Assembly: GCF_000757605.1 (NCBI RefSeq) | Contig: NZ_JQAK01000005.1 | Location: forward strand, 38,297-102,296 | Origin: Candidatus Paracaedibacter symbiosus | GTDB taxonomy: Bacteria; Pseudomonadota; Alphaproteobacteria; Paracaedibacterales; Paracaedibacteraceae | Length of the DNA stretch: 64,000 nt | Reading direction: 5' to 3' | Part shown: positions 54,341-63,890 of the stretch, piece by piece | Position numbering within the stretch: position 1 is the first letter of the stretch | How the letters are laid out: every line of letters begins with the position of its first letter | The notes under the pieces: generated by a model | The model's input: only the letters and a program-made list of their open reading frames with translations | Told to the model about the DNA's origin: nothing | The model's database searches: none | Program-made: the position numbers and the translations under genes

Positions 54341-55447
54341 ATGACTTGGAATTGGCAACAAAAAGATTGGCCCAACTTTACTTACGATAAAAGTACCTTA
54401 GAGCAACTTGAAGCTGATTTTTTGAAAAACACAGGACTTTTACAAGGAATGCTAAAGTATCTCCCTGAAGAAGATAAGCTTATTCTGATGGTAGATATGA
54501 TGAGTAACGAAGCGTTAAAAACTTCTGAAATCGAAGGCGATTATTTAAATCGAGAAAGCATACAATCTTCTATACGACGCAATTTTGGTTTAGATGCCGA
54601 TAATCGAAAGGTACCTCCAGCAGAGCGTGGCATTGCTAACTTACTTGTTGATTTATACAAAACATATGCAGAACCACTCACCCATGAGAAATTATTCTGT
54701 TGGCATGAATACTTAACAGACGGGCGACGAGATCTTCTTGATATCGGCAAATATAGAACCCATCCTGAGCCTATGCAGGTGATTTCAGGATCTTATCACA
54801 AACAAAAGATTCATTTTGTTGCACCTGCCTCTAAGGAAATACCAAAAGAAATGGATCGATTTATTCAGTGGTTTAATACGACATCCTTTGAAAGAAATGA
54901 CCATTTACCTATACTGACAAGGGCTGGTATTGCTCACTTGTATTTTGTCTGCATTCATCCCTTTGAAGATGGCAATGGGCGCATTGCACGGGCGATTGCA
55001 GAAAAATCCCTATCTCAAAGCCTTCAACATCCAACCTTAATTTCTTTATCGCACGTCATACAAAAACATAAAAAAGACTATTATCAAGCGCTAGAAGACA
55101 ATAATAAATTCATGGAAATAACAGATTGGCTAGTCTATTTTGCCAAAACAGTTATTGAAGCTCAACTATATTCCCAAAGTTTAATAGAGTTTATCATCAA
55201 TAAATCTAGGATACTTGATCGACTGAGAGGACAATTAAATAGTCGACAAAGCAGGACCCTTTTACGCATGTTTAAGGAGGGCCCTGAAGGATTTAAGGGA
55301 GGATTGAGTGCTGATAATTACATCCGCATAACCGATGCTTCACGAGCTACAGCGACTCGTGATTTGCAAGATTTGGTTGAAAAAGATGTCTTGCTAAAGA
55401 CAGGAGAGCTCAAAGGCACACGTTATCATTTAATCCTAAAATGTTAA
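54341..55447 (+). CDS. Fic-family protein with DUF4172-type N terminus
   Basis: 368 residues. N-terminal WNWQQKDWPNFTYDKSTLEQ is the DUF4172-like start of many Fic proteins. Inhibitory helix TSEIEG at about 61; Fic motif HPFEDGNGRIARAIAEK with His206. A C-terminal winged helix (RITDASRATATRDLQDLVEK) ends the protein. The Fic core transfers AMP to a target; the inhibitory helix before it makes this class II. AAGGAA lies about 13 nt before the ATG. A 113-residue WGR protein follows by 54 bp with its own ribosome site, possibly cotranscribed. Different from the Fic protein at 47593. Confidence 0.93.
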   Translation: MTWNWQQKDWPNFTYDKSTLEQLEADFLKNTGLLQGMLKYLPEEDKLILMVDMMSNEALKTSEIEGDYLNRESIQSSIRRNFGLDADNRKVPPAERGIANLLVDLYKTYAEPLTHEKLFCWHEYLTDGRRDLLDIGKYRTHPEPMQVISGSYHKQKIHFVAPASKEIPKEMDRFIQWFNTTSFERNDHLPILTRAGIAHLYFVCIHPFEDGNGRIARAIAEKSLSQSLQHPTLISLSHVIQKHKKDYYQALEDNNKFMEITDWLVYFAKTVIEAQLYSQSLIEFIINKSRILDRLRGQLNSRQSRTLLRMFKEGPEGFKGGLSADNYIRITDASRATATRDLQDLVEKDVLLKTGELKGTRYHLILKC

Positions 55448-55501
55448 TGGTATCGCAGAAAAATCAAAGGGTAATATGCGCCTCTAAAAAGGAGCTTACT
55501 G

Positions 55502-55843
55502 ATGCTAAACTTGTTAACTATTAATCTCCAAGCGATCCATCAAAAACACAATATTTTCAGAAATTATGAAATCTACATCGGAAAAGATTTATTTGGCATA
55601 TGGGTACTCACAACGGCCAATGGCCGTATTGGCACTACTGGCAAACTTAGAAGTTATTCTTTTGAGACATTAGAATCCTTACACAAGAAACTTCAGCAGC
55701 TTCTTAAAAAAAGACAATCTGCACACAAGCGTATTGGTACCGATTATAAAATTATTTCTTACTTGTGTGTTGATAATTTTCTTGAAAAAGAACTCCTGGA
55801 GACTCATTTATTTGATTCATTCCCTATATTTGTTCCCCTTTGA
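55502..55843 (+). CDS. WGR-domain protein
   Basis: 113 residues. NYEIYIGKDLFGIWVLTTAN followed by GRIGTTGKLRSYSF and SLHKKLQQLLKKRQ match the WGR fold (domain named for Trp-Gly-Arg; here the Trp is replaced, giving NGRIGTTG). WGR domains occur in PARP enzymes and in stand-alone bacterial proteins next to MoeA- or DNA-linked genes, and are thought to bind nucleic acid. GGAG lies 9 nt before the ATG. It follows the Fic gene on the same strand, so the two may form a unit, which is of interest because Fic proteins of this type often sit with small partner genes. Confidence 0.75.
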   Translation: MLNLLTINLQAIHQKHNIFRNYEIYIGKDLFGIWVLTTANGRIGTTGKLRSYSFETLESLHKKLQQLLKKRQSAHKRIGTDYKIISYLCVDNFLEKELLETHLFDSFPIFVPL

Positions 55844-56040
55844 CCTCTTCACCAAATACTCTAAATTAGGATGTTTTTCAAGAAAATCAATCTTCTATTT
55901 TTCTTAATTTCTGTCTTAATGTATATGCCCAATTTTTAAGCAACTAGGTTAAAAGGCTTAATTCTTGGGAAGTTAGATATATCATAAGAGGAACAATTCA
56001 CAGAGTTATCCACAACAAAGTCGAATATCTTAAAGTTTCA

Positions 56041-56131
56041 GGTTCTGTCGCATCTATTGTGTGTCAAGTTAGTTAGGGGTAAATTGCAGGCAATAAGAGG
56101 TCTGTCAAATGCTTACAATATCACCAAAATT
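56041..56131 (+). mobile_element. IS6 type A left-end fragment (91 bp)
   Basis: Matches 53309-53399 with two differences and stops where the IS5-family element begins at 56132, so the IS5 element inserted into, or recombined with, a type A copy. Confidence 0.85.
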
Positions 56132-57234
56132 GGATTTGTTGCGCAAACAGAAAAAGTTGTCATTAAAAGGTAAATGGAAGTATTTTTTTTAAAATAAAAA
56201 AGGACGACCTATGCCTTATAAAGAACGTATTAGGCGATCAGGCGCTATTCATAAACGTCAAGAGCACTATCGCCTACAGAATTGGCCAGACTATAATCAA
56301 ACTTTAATAAACAGAGGAGATCTCACTTTATGGCTTTGTGAGGATCTTCACCATAAGTGGTACGCGCAAAAATCTCCTATTTCTAAAAAAGGGCGGCCTC
56401 TTCACTATTCTGATCATGCCATTACACTAATGCTAACATTAAGGCTCATCTTTAAACAAAAACTTAGACAAACTCAAGGATTGGTCAAGTCATTGTTTCA
56501 TCTCCTTGGCCTTCAATTGGATGTCCCTGATTACACAAGACTATCACGTCGAGGGACTGTCCCTTTAATCACGCGCCAATTAGAAAAAATGGATGAACAC
56601 GGTCACCTTGTCATTGATAGTACAGGTATTAAAGTATTTGGAGAAAGTGAATGGCTCGAAACAAAATATGGCAAACAGTACAAACGCAAAGTCTGGCGTA
56701 AGCTTCACCTTGGCATTAGCAGCAAGGGATTAATTGTTTCTCGGATAATGACTAGTCATTTAACAGATGATCGATCCTGCTTAGACGCTCACCTTAAGCA
56801 GGCCGATGCGACAAATATTACGCAACTTATTGCTGATGCGGGCTATGATGGGGAAAGTGTTTATGAAAAACTAGAATTAGACAACATTCAAGCCATTATT
56901 CCTCCAGCTCGAGGATCTCCTTCACTGTCAGAAGAGCATTGCTCTGTCAGACAAAAGGGTATTAATTACATTGATAAAAAGGGACTATACGCCTGGCAAA
57001 CAAAAAATGATTATGGCAGGAGAGCAAAAGTAGAAAATACGATATACCGCTATAAAGAGGTGATCGGTCGTAAGCTTAATGCCAGGTTATGGGATAACCA
57101 GGATGCAGAATTGCATCTTGGGTGCTTCATCATGAACACTTTTACTAATCTTGGCATGCCGGAATCAGTTAAAATCTAATAAATACGGGGAAAAGGGGGA
57201 CTTTATTCTTTCGTCCTATTTGCGCAACAATGCC
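56132..57234 (+). mobile_element. IS5-family element, intact
   Basis: Imperfect inverted tips GGATTTGTTGCGCAAA at 56132 and TTTGCGCAACAATGCC ending 57234, with one complete transposase gene between. It nests inside an IS6 end. A similar tip core (TTTGCGCAACAAGGCC) appears alone at about 44727. Confidence 0.8.
56211..57179 (+). CDS. IS5-family transposase
   Basis: 322 residues with a full DDE set: Asp in HLVIDSTGIKVFGESEW, Asp in LIADAGYDGESVY, Glu in RRAKVENTIYRYKEVIGR. N-terminal domain HYSDHAITLMLTLRLIFKQ matches the IS5/IS903 group. No frameshift; probably active. Confidence 0.93.
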   Translation: MPYKERIRRSGAIHKRQEHYRLQNWPDYNQTLINRGDLTLWLCEDLHHKWYAQKSPISKKGRPLHYSDHAITLMLTLRLIFKQKLRQTQGLVKSLFHLLGLQLDVPDYTRLSRRGTVPLITRQLEKMDEHGHLVIDSTGIKVFGESEWLETKYGKQYKRKVWRKLHLGISSKGLIVSRIMTSHLTDDRSCLDAHLKQADATNITQLIADAGYDGESVYEKLELDNIQAIIPPARGSPSLSEEHCSVRQKGINYIDKKGLYAWQTKNDYGRRAKVENTIYRYKEVIGRKLNARLWDNQDAELHLGCFIMNTFTNLGMPESVKI

Positions 57235-57334
57235 GCCTTAGGTGGGATAACACCTATGCAAAAGTTACGTGGGGTGGTCTTTGACAATTCTACTTTTGAC
57301 TCCCTTTAATTTTTGGGGGGGGATTACCGTATGA

Positions 57335-57367
57335 CGTGAACACTAGTAAATTAGCTTAATGTTCACG
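57335..57367. other. 8-bp inverted repeat CGTGAACA/TGTTCACG
   Basis: Perfect arms with a 17-nt spacer in the otherwise empty stretch 57235-57458, downstream of the convergent IS5 and secreted-protein genes. Role unknown; a weak bidirectional terminator is possible. Confidence 0.3.
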
Positions 57368-57458
57368 CTATACCATCAGCACCCTATATGCTGCAGGAGT
57401 AGTTTATAGCTTGTATGTTGACAGGAAAGATGAGAAGCAGGGTTACCCCCACGGCTAT

Positions 57459-58046
57459 CTAGTCGGTTAGTCTTTGGATGTCAAGCTTAGTGCCAGCAGA
57501 AGTAGTAATTAGGGATAATTTAACTAGCATCTCCATATTGGGTGTTCTGTACGGAGCGAAACAATTAAAAAATAGACGATTATGTAAACGGCTAGTTGCC
57601 TCGAGACCTAATAAAACAACACTATTTCCATAAGGCTTTTTATAATGAGAGGGAAAGTTAGGCTCCATAGGGATAGAAAAACTCAAGAGATTGTTGGAAA
57701 TCTCCTCGTCAATCTCATCAAGGAGACTATGAATCTGATTATACGTGATGGTTAATCTATTTCCTTCAGGAGAGAATTGTTGATTAAATTCGCAAAACAT
57801 TTCCGTACGAGCATAATGATTAGGTAGCTCTTCTCGAGTGGAAACAACTATTACAGAGATAGGCTGCGGAGGAAAAGTAAAGTCAGAAGGAACCTCTATT
57901 ATGCAATAGGGCTTATTATCTAATATTCCATCATCCACGGGAGCATCTATGCAGTTGGGCATATCTTGCGCTTTAGCATTCTTGGGGATTAGCAGATAAG
58001 CTCCCATTACACAGCAATATAAAACGTATCTAAAATTATCAAACAT
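57459..58046 (-). CDS. Small secreted protein of unknown function
   Basis: 195 residues with a signal peptide (VLYCCVMGAYLLIPKNAKA). The mature part has paired cysteines early (CIDAPVDDG and CIIEVP) and later (MFCEFN, FFNCF), enough for two disulfides, consistent with an extracytoplasmic location. Beta-rich pattern (PISVIVVSTREE, RLTITYNQIHSLLDE, VVLLGLEATSR). No domain recognised. It lies between an IS5 element and an IS6-type remnant. Confidence 0.6.
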   Translation of the reverse strand: MFDNFRYVLYCCVMGAYLLIPKNAKAQDMPNCIDAPVDDGILDNKPYCIIEVPSDFTFPPQPISVIVVSTREELPNHYARTEMFCEFNQQFSPEGNRLTITYNQIHSLLDEIDEEISNNLLSFSIPMEPNFPSHYKKPYGNSVVLLGLEATSRLHNRLFFNCFAPYRTPNMEMLVKLSLITTSAGTKLDIQRLTD

Positions 58047-58158
58047 TACAAAATAACCTTTTTTGATTACATATTTAAAAATATAAAATAAATTATTTAT
58101 AATTTATAGCAAAATATTTACAATAAAATCATTAAAAATTTTATCTTTATAGATAGGG

Positions 58159-58480
58159 GGCGCCGTCAACTTAACTGATTAATGACCAAATTAAGGCGCA
58201 AACAACCCTTTCTTTCAAATTTTAGACACAGTGATTCTGTTGATTGATAGAATGCCAATCGTTAATCGCGTTTTTAAATGCTTGTCTGTAGTTTTTTGCA
58301 GATTGCTTATAACGGCCAACTTTAAATAGATTATTGATTGCCCCATGGCACGATAAAAAGCGTTGAGTCAATGGCGCAGATTTGAAACGTCGCATCTTAT
58401 GTTCTTGCTGACGGATTGCTTGATGTGAATTTTCAATTCTGTTATTTAACCTTTTATGTTGACGGCGTTCTACAGTCAAG
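58159..58480 (-). pseudogene. IS6-family (type C-like) transposase remnant
   Basis: Tip GGCGCCGTCAACTTAAC at 58159 and a frame reading RLNNRIENSHQAIRQQEHKM, FKSAPLTQRFLSCHGAINN, ending at 58222. This is the last third of the transposase, with the catalytic Glu (NNRIENSH). The rest is deleted at about 58480. Confidence 0.8.
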
Positions 58481-58548
58481 CCTTGGTTTTAATACGAAAA
58501 GGTGACTTTCAATTAAAAGGATGAATTATATTTTGGATCTTATTTATC

Positions 58549-58996
58549 CTATAATTTAGACACCTCTAATAATTTTTGCCCGGGCTCTTTAACTGAGCCA
58601 TCACCATTCACATACATATATAATGTCGTTGTTGTGATACCGAGGCGTTTAGCCACATCTTGTGCAACGGCTTTTTGATCTTTCATAGCCGCCATAGCCA
58701 TTCGAAGTAAGTGAACATCCATTTTACGGGGACGATCCCCGTTTCTCCCACGCGCCCTTGCTGCCTCAAGGTCAGCCTTGGTTCGCTCAACAATTAACTC
58801 TCGTTCAAATTCTGCAAGAGCGGCAAACATACCAAAAACAAGTTTACCGTGAGGCGTTGTCGTATCTATCTGAGCCCCCTGCCCCGTTAGAACTCTAAAG
58901 CCTATGTCCTTATTCTTTAGATCTTCAACTGTATTGACAAGATGCTTGAGATTTCGCCCCAACCGGTCCAGCTTCCAAACGACCAATGTGTTACCA
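58549..58996 (-). pseudogene. Serine resolvase interrupted by the Tn3-family transposon
   Basis: The frame runs from PGNTLVVWKLDRLGRNLKHL through GQGAQIDTTTPHGKLVFGMF and EFERELIVERTKADLEAARA to an HTH at the end (KRLGITTTTLYMYV). The N-terminal third including the catalytic Ser is missing; homology breaks at about 58997, where the transposon end lies. The other piece of the gene would lie beyond the right transposon end and is not seen because of the junction at 63849. Confidence 0.8.
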
Positions 58997-59036
58997 GGGG
59001 TCCTGTGGAAGAACCCCCAAAAGTGTTTGTTCTGAG

Positions 59037-62000
59037 TTAGGCCTCTTTCCAGAAGTATTGTTTTAAGTGTTTTTCAAGTGCACTGACCATTGCATTTACA
59101 TCGATATCACCATCACTCTTTTTAAAATTATACTTTCCAGTAAAGGCGATATGCCCCCAGGCAATCGGTGAAATTCTGGCAAATTCTTCAATAATTGCTG
59201 GCTTGACCATTTCTTTAAGTATTTTCTCGTAAACGGTGTTCAAAATAATGGTATTGTAAGCAATAATACAATTTGCCACGAGTCTTACTGCATGGGCGCT
59301 GACTTGATTGTTGACTACTTTTTTTCCTTTAAAAACACCACGATAGATTTTTCTAATGAGTCCCTGTAATTGGTGATAGGCCTCAGTTCAATTTCTAGCT
59401 GTTTGTATCGCTTTTCGAAGAGCCATATTATCGATTAAATTCAATACATGCGTGCTTTTAAATATCAAATTATACTCAAAAAGTGCTTTTTTTAATCCCG
59501 CATAACGAGCGTAGGAATTTATTTTTCTGACAATATTACTTTGTGTATTTTCTTGTAGGAGCAACGAAATTAATACCCGTAATATTCCTCTTTTTTCCGA
59601 TTTAATCAGGCTTGTATTGATTACCCCATTCGGGCGAATAATGCCGGCATAATTATCGGGTGTTTTGATCGAATATAAGTCATTAGATGCTTCTTTAATA
59701 TCTTTAATGCTAGGCACATAATCCACATCTATGGAGTCCAGGATAACAAAATTAAGCTTATTCAAAGAGTGATTACCGTCACCATGTCGATGTTAATGTC
59801 TGTTTTATTACCATAAATGACATCATAAAGAGAGTGTCCTTCATATTCGTTTAGTCCAATATTCTTGGCATTCACGGCGACAAAATTTGCAACCAATGTA
59901 TAGACAGAAAGTCCTGGAGATTTACCAAGATATTTTTTGGAATATCTTGATTGAATGGTACTCTCACTTGTCGAAAGTTTTTGCCCATCAGCATCTCCCA
60001 ACAATTTGTCATCCATTAAATTCCACAGCTTAAAGATAGGCAGTGAATGGATCAAATTACCCACCGCATCATTCGAAGCGCATAATGTCTCTATGCGAAT
60101 GAAATCCTCTTGAGTTGATCGTAGAAGATTATAGTTAAGATCAGACATTTCAGCCATTTTTTCTGTGCCAATGCCAAAAGCGTCTGACAAAACACAGGCA
60201 TTAACGGCCAACGTCATTGGCTTTTTTCTTTTGTTGTAGCGTGTTCTCATGTGGCTAAAAGACTCCCACATGTTGATGCGATCGCCAATGTACATCACGA
60301 TATCTGGTATTTCTATTTGAGATAAAGTTTTAAAAAAAGCATCATCCAGACTATCCAGGCTATCATAGCCCAAAGTCCAGTCTTGTTCACCGGCTTTCGT
60401 TTCTTTTATATTGAACTCTGCATTCTCGCCAAGATTGATCCGTTTTGTTGTTCTATCCCATGTATTGTCTAGCATGGTGAGAGCCTCATCCAAGCGTTGA
60501 TCGCAATAAATTGGAATTTTGGGGTAACCAAATTCGTTGGCTATCCTTTCAACATCATCCACCAATCTATCATCGACCAAATCATGATCAATATCACAAT
60601 AAGAAACACTTTCATTACAGCAAAGTAGACCTTTGTCCAGGCGACGGTACATTTTCTGATAAATAAAAAATTCAAATAAATGAGGATCTAGCTGCTCATC
60701 ACTTGGATCTTTTTTCAAACAAGGGAGCACCGTTCTGGAGAGCGTGTCTTCCAAATCTTTAGGCACTCTAAATGTTGCTGGACTTTTTCCGCGAGCATAG
60801 TGATCTTTCATCAGATGGAGGAGATCCATAATACCACTCTTCTCTTTATAAAATCCAAACGGTACGGTCAGTAAGATTGGTCTTAGATAAAGTGCAAATA
60901 ATCGTGATGATTTTAAATAAAATTCACGCGTAGCCGCTTTCTTATCAAAGGTATTGCCCTCTAAAAATTGCGCTAGCACACAAAACTGTTCTTCTGGCAA
61001 AATTTTATAAGCTACCTGATTTAACTCCTCATGACTCAGATTGGGTTTGCGTTTTGGAAACCACTTGAGAAAACGAGCTAATTTTGGAAAATCAATAGCC
61101 AACCCAGAATTATGTTCGGTCATTGCCTTGTCAGCATAAACCTTACCATCATCCATTATGAGTCTTGTATGATACATAAAACTGGTGATTAAGTTATCCA
61201 TGATTTGTTGATACCGATGGTAGACAAAACAAAGAGTCTGCAACCATTGGTGAGGGATACTTAATCTCCTTAGTCGGGAAGCTGCGTATTGTTCTGCTAA
61301 GTCAGCATAATAACGGATAGCATTTTTAGACAGCAGGAGGGATGGAAGGAAATCTTTTGCAAAGTTATACAATTCAACAAGCGCCAAGGCTTTGTCAACT
61401 TCAGCACTTATTGAGGTATATGTGAAGTTTTTTTGATCACATCTTATTGTGTTGAGTTTTGTTATGCCATCCTCTCGGGCTATCAATTCTGCTAATTGCT
61501 CTTGTTGTGGTTGAGGGATAAGTGCAATTAAGTGACTTAGCCTCTCATTCTCTTTGGCCAAGGCACGAGTAAATAGGTCTTGTAGAGTGCGGTAGGTTGG
61601 AATAACTATTTTCTGATTATCAAAATACACTAATAATTGACGGAAGGTATCATATCCTTTTGGATAAAATCTTAGTAATTTACAAATATGGGCCTCAATT
61701 AGGGTGGCTTGCTCTGTTGACCAATCTTGATAATCAAATAGGCTGAGAATAACTTGTTTTTGCTGGCTAATCCGCTGACGTGTGATGCAACCTTGTAGAA
61801 TCTTATCGGTCCTCTTAAAAAATTTGGTAAGGATGTACTCGACATCAGCCCGAACATCATCAAATGTAAAAGTGAAAAATTGATTCTTGGCTTTGAAGTA
61901 TGCAAGCTGCAAAATAAAGCACACTTTTGTTTTGATGGTTCCAAATTGACCTAATGCATCCAGCTCGATCTGATTCATTTCAAAATAGAGCAATTGCTCA

Positions 62001-62080
62001 TTGTGGTTAAAAATTGGCCTTGCATAGAGATCGGCTATTTCGGCTTCCGGTAGGAGATAAGGGCGCTTCAGATTATTCAT
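59037..62080 (-). pseudogene. tnpA: Tn3-family transposase TnpA with one frameshift and one stop
   Basis: About 1010 codons, usual TnpA length, in three pieces. 59766-62080 (772 codons) covers the N-terminal and catalytic-core start (LKRPYLLPEAEIADLY to GHSLYDVIYGNKTDIN). At CC 59776-59777 one base is missing: restoring it turns MVTVITL-stop into DMVTGNHSLNKLNFVILD, the conserved second-Asp region. The frame continues to TARN, then TGA at 59388-59390 where relatives have CGA (NRTEAYHQLQ), then runs on in the same frame through RLVANCIIAYNTIILN to KEA at 59037, inside the terminal repeat. The frameshift may be an undercall; the stop is a substitution and looks real. Confidence 0.88.
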
Positions 62081-62225
62081 GGGTTCAAAAAAACGGAGGT
62101 TTAGCTGGACTGGCTGGTTCAGTTATCTAAGGTGGGATTCTACGCCTATTTCTGGTAAGATAAAATGGTTCAGTTAATCTAGGTTCAAAATATTATTTTT
62201 TTATTAGTAAAATGGACTAAAGTAC
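62081..62225. promoter_or_regulatory. tnpA/tnpR spacer with res-like repeats
   Basis: 145 bp between the divergent genes. GGTTCAGTTATCTA at 62116 and GGTTCAGTTAATCTAGG at 62167 are near-repeats, with AT-rich arms between: a layout suited to resolvase subsites and overlapping promoters. A diverged copy lies at 33768-33843. Confidence 0.6.
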
Positions 62226-62813
62226 ATGAAAATAGGATATGCTCGTGTTTCAACCAGAGACCAATCGTTATCTATGCAGGTGGAGGCACTAAAAGAGGCT
62301 GGTTGTATTCAAATCCATGAAGAAATTGCCAGTGGTGCAAAAACAGCAAGACCTATACTTGATGAGATAATGCGAAATCTTCGAGAAGGTGACACATTGG
62401 TTATCTGGAAATTAGATAGGCTTGGCAGAAACTTGGCACATTTAATCCACCTGACAACAAAATTAATTGAAAAAAAGGTGGGGTTAATTAGTTTGAATGA
62501 CCCAATCGATACAACTACTCCTCAAGGACGGTTAATTTTTGGAATTTTTGCTTCCCTTGCAGAATTTGGACGGGAATTAATTCGCGAGCGCACGCAAGCA
62601 GGGTTAAAATCAGCTCGTGCTCGGGGGCGAAAAGGAGGTAGACCTAAAGGGATGTCAAAATTAGCTATGGAAAAGGCAACTATTGCGGAAGCACTTTATA
62701 AAAATGGAACTATCCCCGTGAAAAAAATTGCCGAACAATTGGATATTTCTAAAACTACTTTGTATTTGTACCTGCGGTCTCGAAATGTTTGTATTGGTGA
62801 AAAAAATTGCTAA
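62226..62813 (+). CDS. tnpR: Tn3-family resolvase TnpR
   Basis: 195 residues, complete. Catalytic Ser9 in GYARVSTRDQSLSMQVEAL, VIWKLDRLGRNLAHLIHL, IDTTTPQGRLIFGIFASL, LIRERTQAGLKSARARGR, and a C-terminal HTH (VKKIAEQLDISKTTLYLY). It resolves the cointegrates made by TnpA. It should remain active although tnpA is broken. Its first bases are repeated after the linker at 63995-64000. The aph-like gene follows on the same strand, 47 bp on, so they may share a promoter in the res spacer. Confidence 0.95.
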   Translation: MKIGYARVSTRDQSLSMQVEALKEAGCIQIHEEIASGAKTARPILDEIMRNLREGDTLVIWKLDRLGRNLAHLIHLTTKLIEKKVGLISLNDPIDTTTPQGRLIFGIFASLAEFGRELIRERTQAGLKSARARGRKGGRPKGMSKLAMEKATIAEALYKNGTIPVKKIAEQLDISKTTLYLYLRSRNVCIGEKNC

Positions 62814-62860
62814 TCATCTATTTTTAGAAAATTTATATACCAGACCATCATAAAGGGATT

Positions 62861-63796
62861 ATGCCTGCCGCTATGTCTTTTATTCAAACACCCAATAGAC
62901 CGGAAATTACTTTATCATTGGTAACCGACCTCATTGCAGAACAGTTCCCACAGTGGGCCCATTTGGAGATCAAACCTGTTGAATTCAGCGGCATAGATAA
63001 TAGAACCTTTCGCTTAGGCGAAGAAATGTTCATAAGACTCCCAAGTGCTAAAGGGTATGCACCACAAGTTCCAAAAGAACAAAAATGGTTGCCAATATTA
63101 GCACCACATCTTTCATTTCATATTCCTGAACCTTTAGCTCAGGAGCAATCTTCAAAGAATTATCCTTGGAATTGGTCAATCTATCGATGGATTGAAGGAG
63201 AAAGTGCAAATACTCTCGTCATTGATGACTTGCATTTACAGCTATTTGCCTCACATCTTGCGCAGTTTCTGAATGAATTGCATAAGATCGATGCCACTGA
63301 TGGCCCACATGCTGGACTCCATAAATACTGGAGGGGCGCCCACCCTTCCGTTTATGACGCAGAGACAAGATCGGCAATTGCGGAGTTACGAGACATTATT
63401 GATGAAAGAAGTGCGGCATCTGTTTGGGAAAAAGCTATAAGCTCCAAATGGAGCCAGAACCCTGTGTGGATTCATGGTGATTTCGCAAGCGGAAATATCC
63501 TAATCAAAGATGGACGGCTTGCTGCCGTTATTGATTTTGGATGCATGGGAGTTGGCGATCCTGCTTGTGATACGGTGATAGCTTGGACATTCTTAAAAAA
63601 CGAAAGTCGGAAAGTCTTTAAGTCACATTTGGCCTTAGACCCTGATACGTGGGCTCGAGCACGCGGCTGGGCTTTATGGAAGGCCAGCTTTGAGCTTGTA
63701 GCACTCAAAGATAAAACAAGCCCAGAAGCGGTGCAAAAACAGCAAATTATTAATGAGATTTTAAATGAACATGAAATGGTTACAACTAATTTTTGA
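62861..63796 (+). CDS. APH-type phosphotransferase, possible antibiotic-resistance gene
   Basis: 311 residues. The kinase-like fold has the Brenner motif HGDFASGNILI (His205, Asp207, Asn212) and the metal-binding AVIDFGCMGVGDPACD near 223-238, both typical of aminoglycoside and macrolide phosphotransferases; N-terminal SGIDNRTFRLGEEMFIRLP is the nucleotide-binding part. Start ATG 62861 has AAGGGA 6 nt ahead. As transposon cargo beside tnpR it is most simply a resistance gene, but the chain is not close enough to a named APH or Mph that I can recall, so the drug is not stated; homoserine- or choline-kinase-like activity is an alternative. Confidence 0.8.
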   Translation: MPAAMSFIQTPNRPEITLSLVTDLIAEQFPQWAHLEIKPVEFSGIDNRTFRLGEEMFIRLPSAKGYAPQVPKEQKWLPILAPHLSFHIPEPLAQEQSSKNYPWNWSIYRWIEGESANTLVIDDLHLQLFASHLAQFLNELHKIDATDGPHAGLHKYWRGAHPSVYDAETRSAIAELRDIIDERSAASVWEKAISSKWSQNPVWIHGDFASGNILIKDGRLAAVIDFGCMGVGDPACDTVIAWTFLKNESRKVFKSHLALDPDTWARARGWALWKASFELVALKDKTSPEAVQKQQIINEILNEHEMVTTNF

Positions 63797-63810
63797 GAAA
63801 TGTTCCTCGG

Positions 63811-63848
63811 CCTTCTGGAAAATAGCCTAACTCAGAACAAACACTTTT
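63811..63848. repeat. Right terminal inverted repeat of the Tn3-family transposon
   Basis: GCCTAACTCAGAACAAACAC at 63825-63844 is the exact complement of the left repeat at 59023-59042, and similarity extends inward to the CCAGAAG part. It stops at 63848 where the linker begins. Confidence 0.85.
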
Positions 63849-63890
63849 CGTAATAACTTCGTATAGCATACATTATACGAAGTTATACGA
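63849..63890. other. loxP-containing 42-nt mate-pair linker (sequencing artefact)
   Basis: 63853-63886 is a perfect 34-bp loxP: two 13-bp arms ATAACTTCGTATA/TATACGAAGTTAT around GCATACAT. With the flanking CGTA and ACGA the 42 nt match the 454 Titanium paired-end linker as I remember it. It is not expected in genomic DNA outside P1-like phages. Confidence 0.92.

Larger units (their letters stand above)
58997..63848. mobile_element. Tn3-family transposon carrying an APH-type kinase gene
   Basis: Inverted repeats of about 38 bp: 59019-59056 and 63811-63848 share AAAAGTGTTTGTTCTGAGTT and CCAGAAG. The exact left tip lies between 58997 and 59018. Order: tnpA (broken), res spacer, tnpR, aph-like gene. 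tnpA and tnpR are divergent, as in the Tn3 subgroup. It landed in a serine resolvase gene. The outermost bases of the right end are hidden by the linker sequence. Confidence 0.85.

Noticed and set aside
59388..59390. TGA read as an amino acid (altered genetic code)
   Set aside because: Only this one position suggests it, relatives have CGA there, and TGA ends several intact genes in the window.
63853..63886. loxP as a natural P1-like recombination site
   Set aside because: The extra flanking bases make up the whole sequencing linker, no cre or P1 gene is near, and the sequence after it duplicates 62124-62233 in the order a mate-pair read would give.
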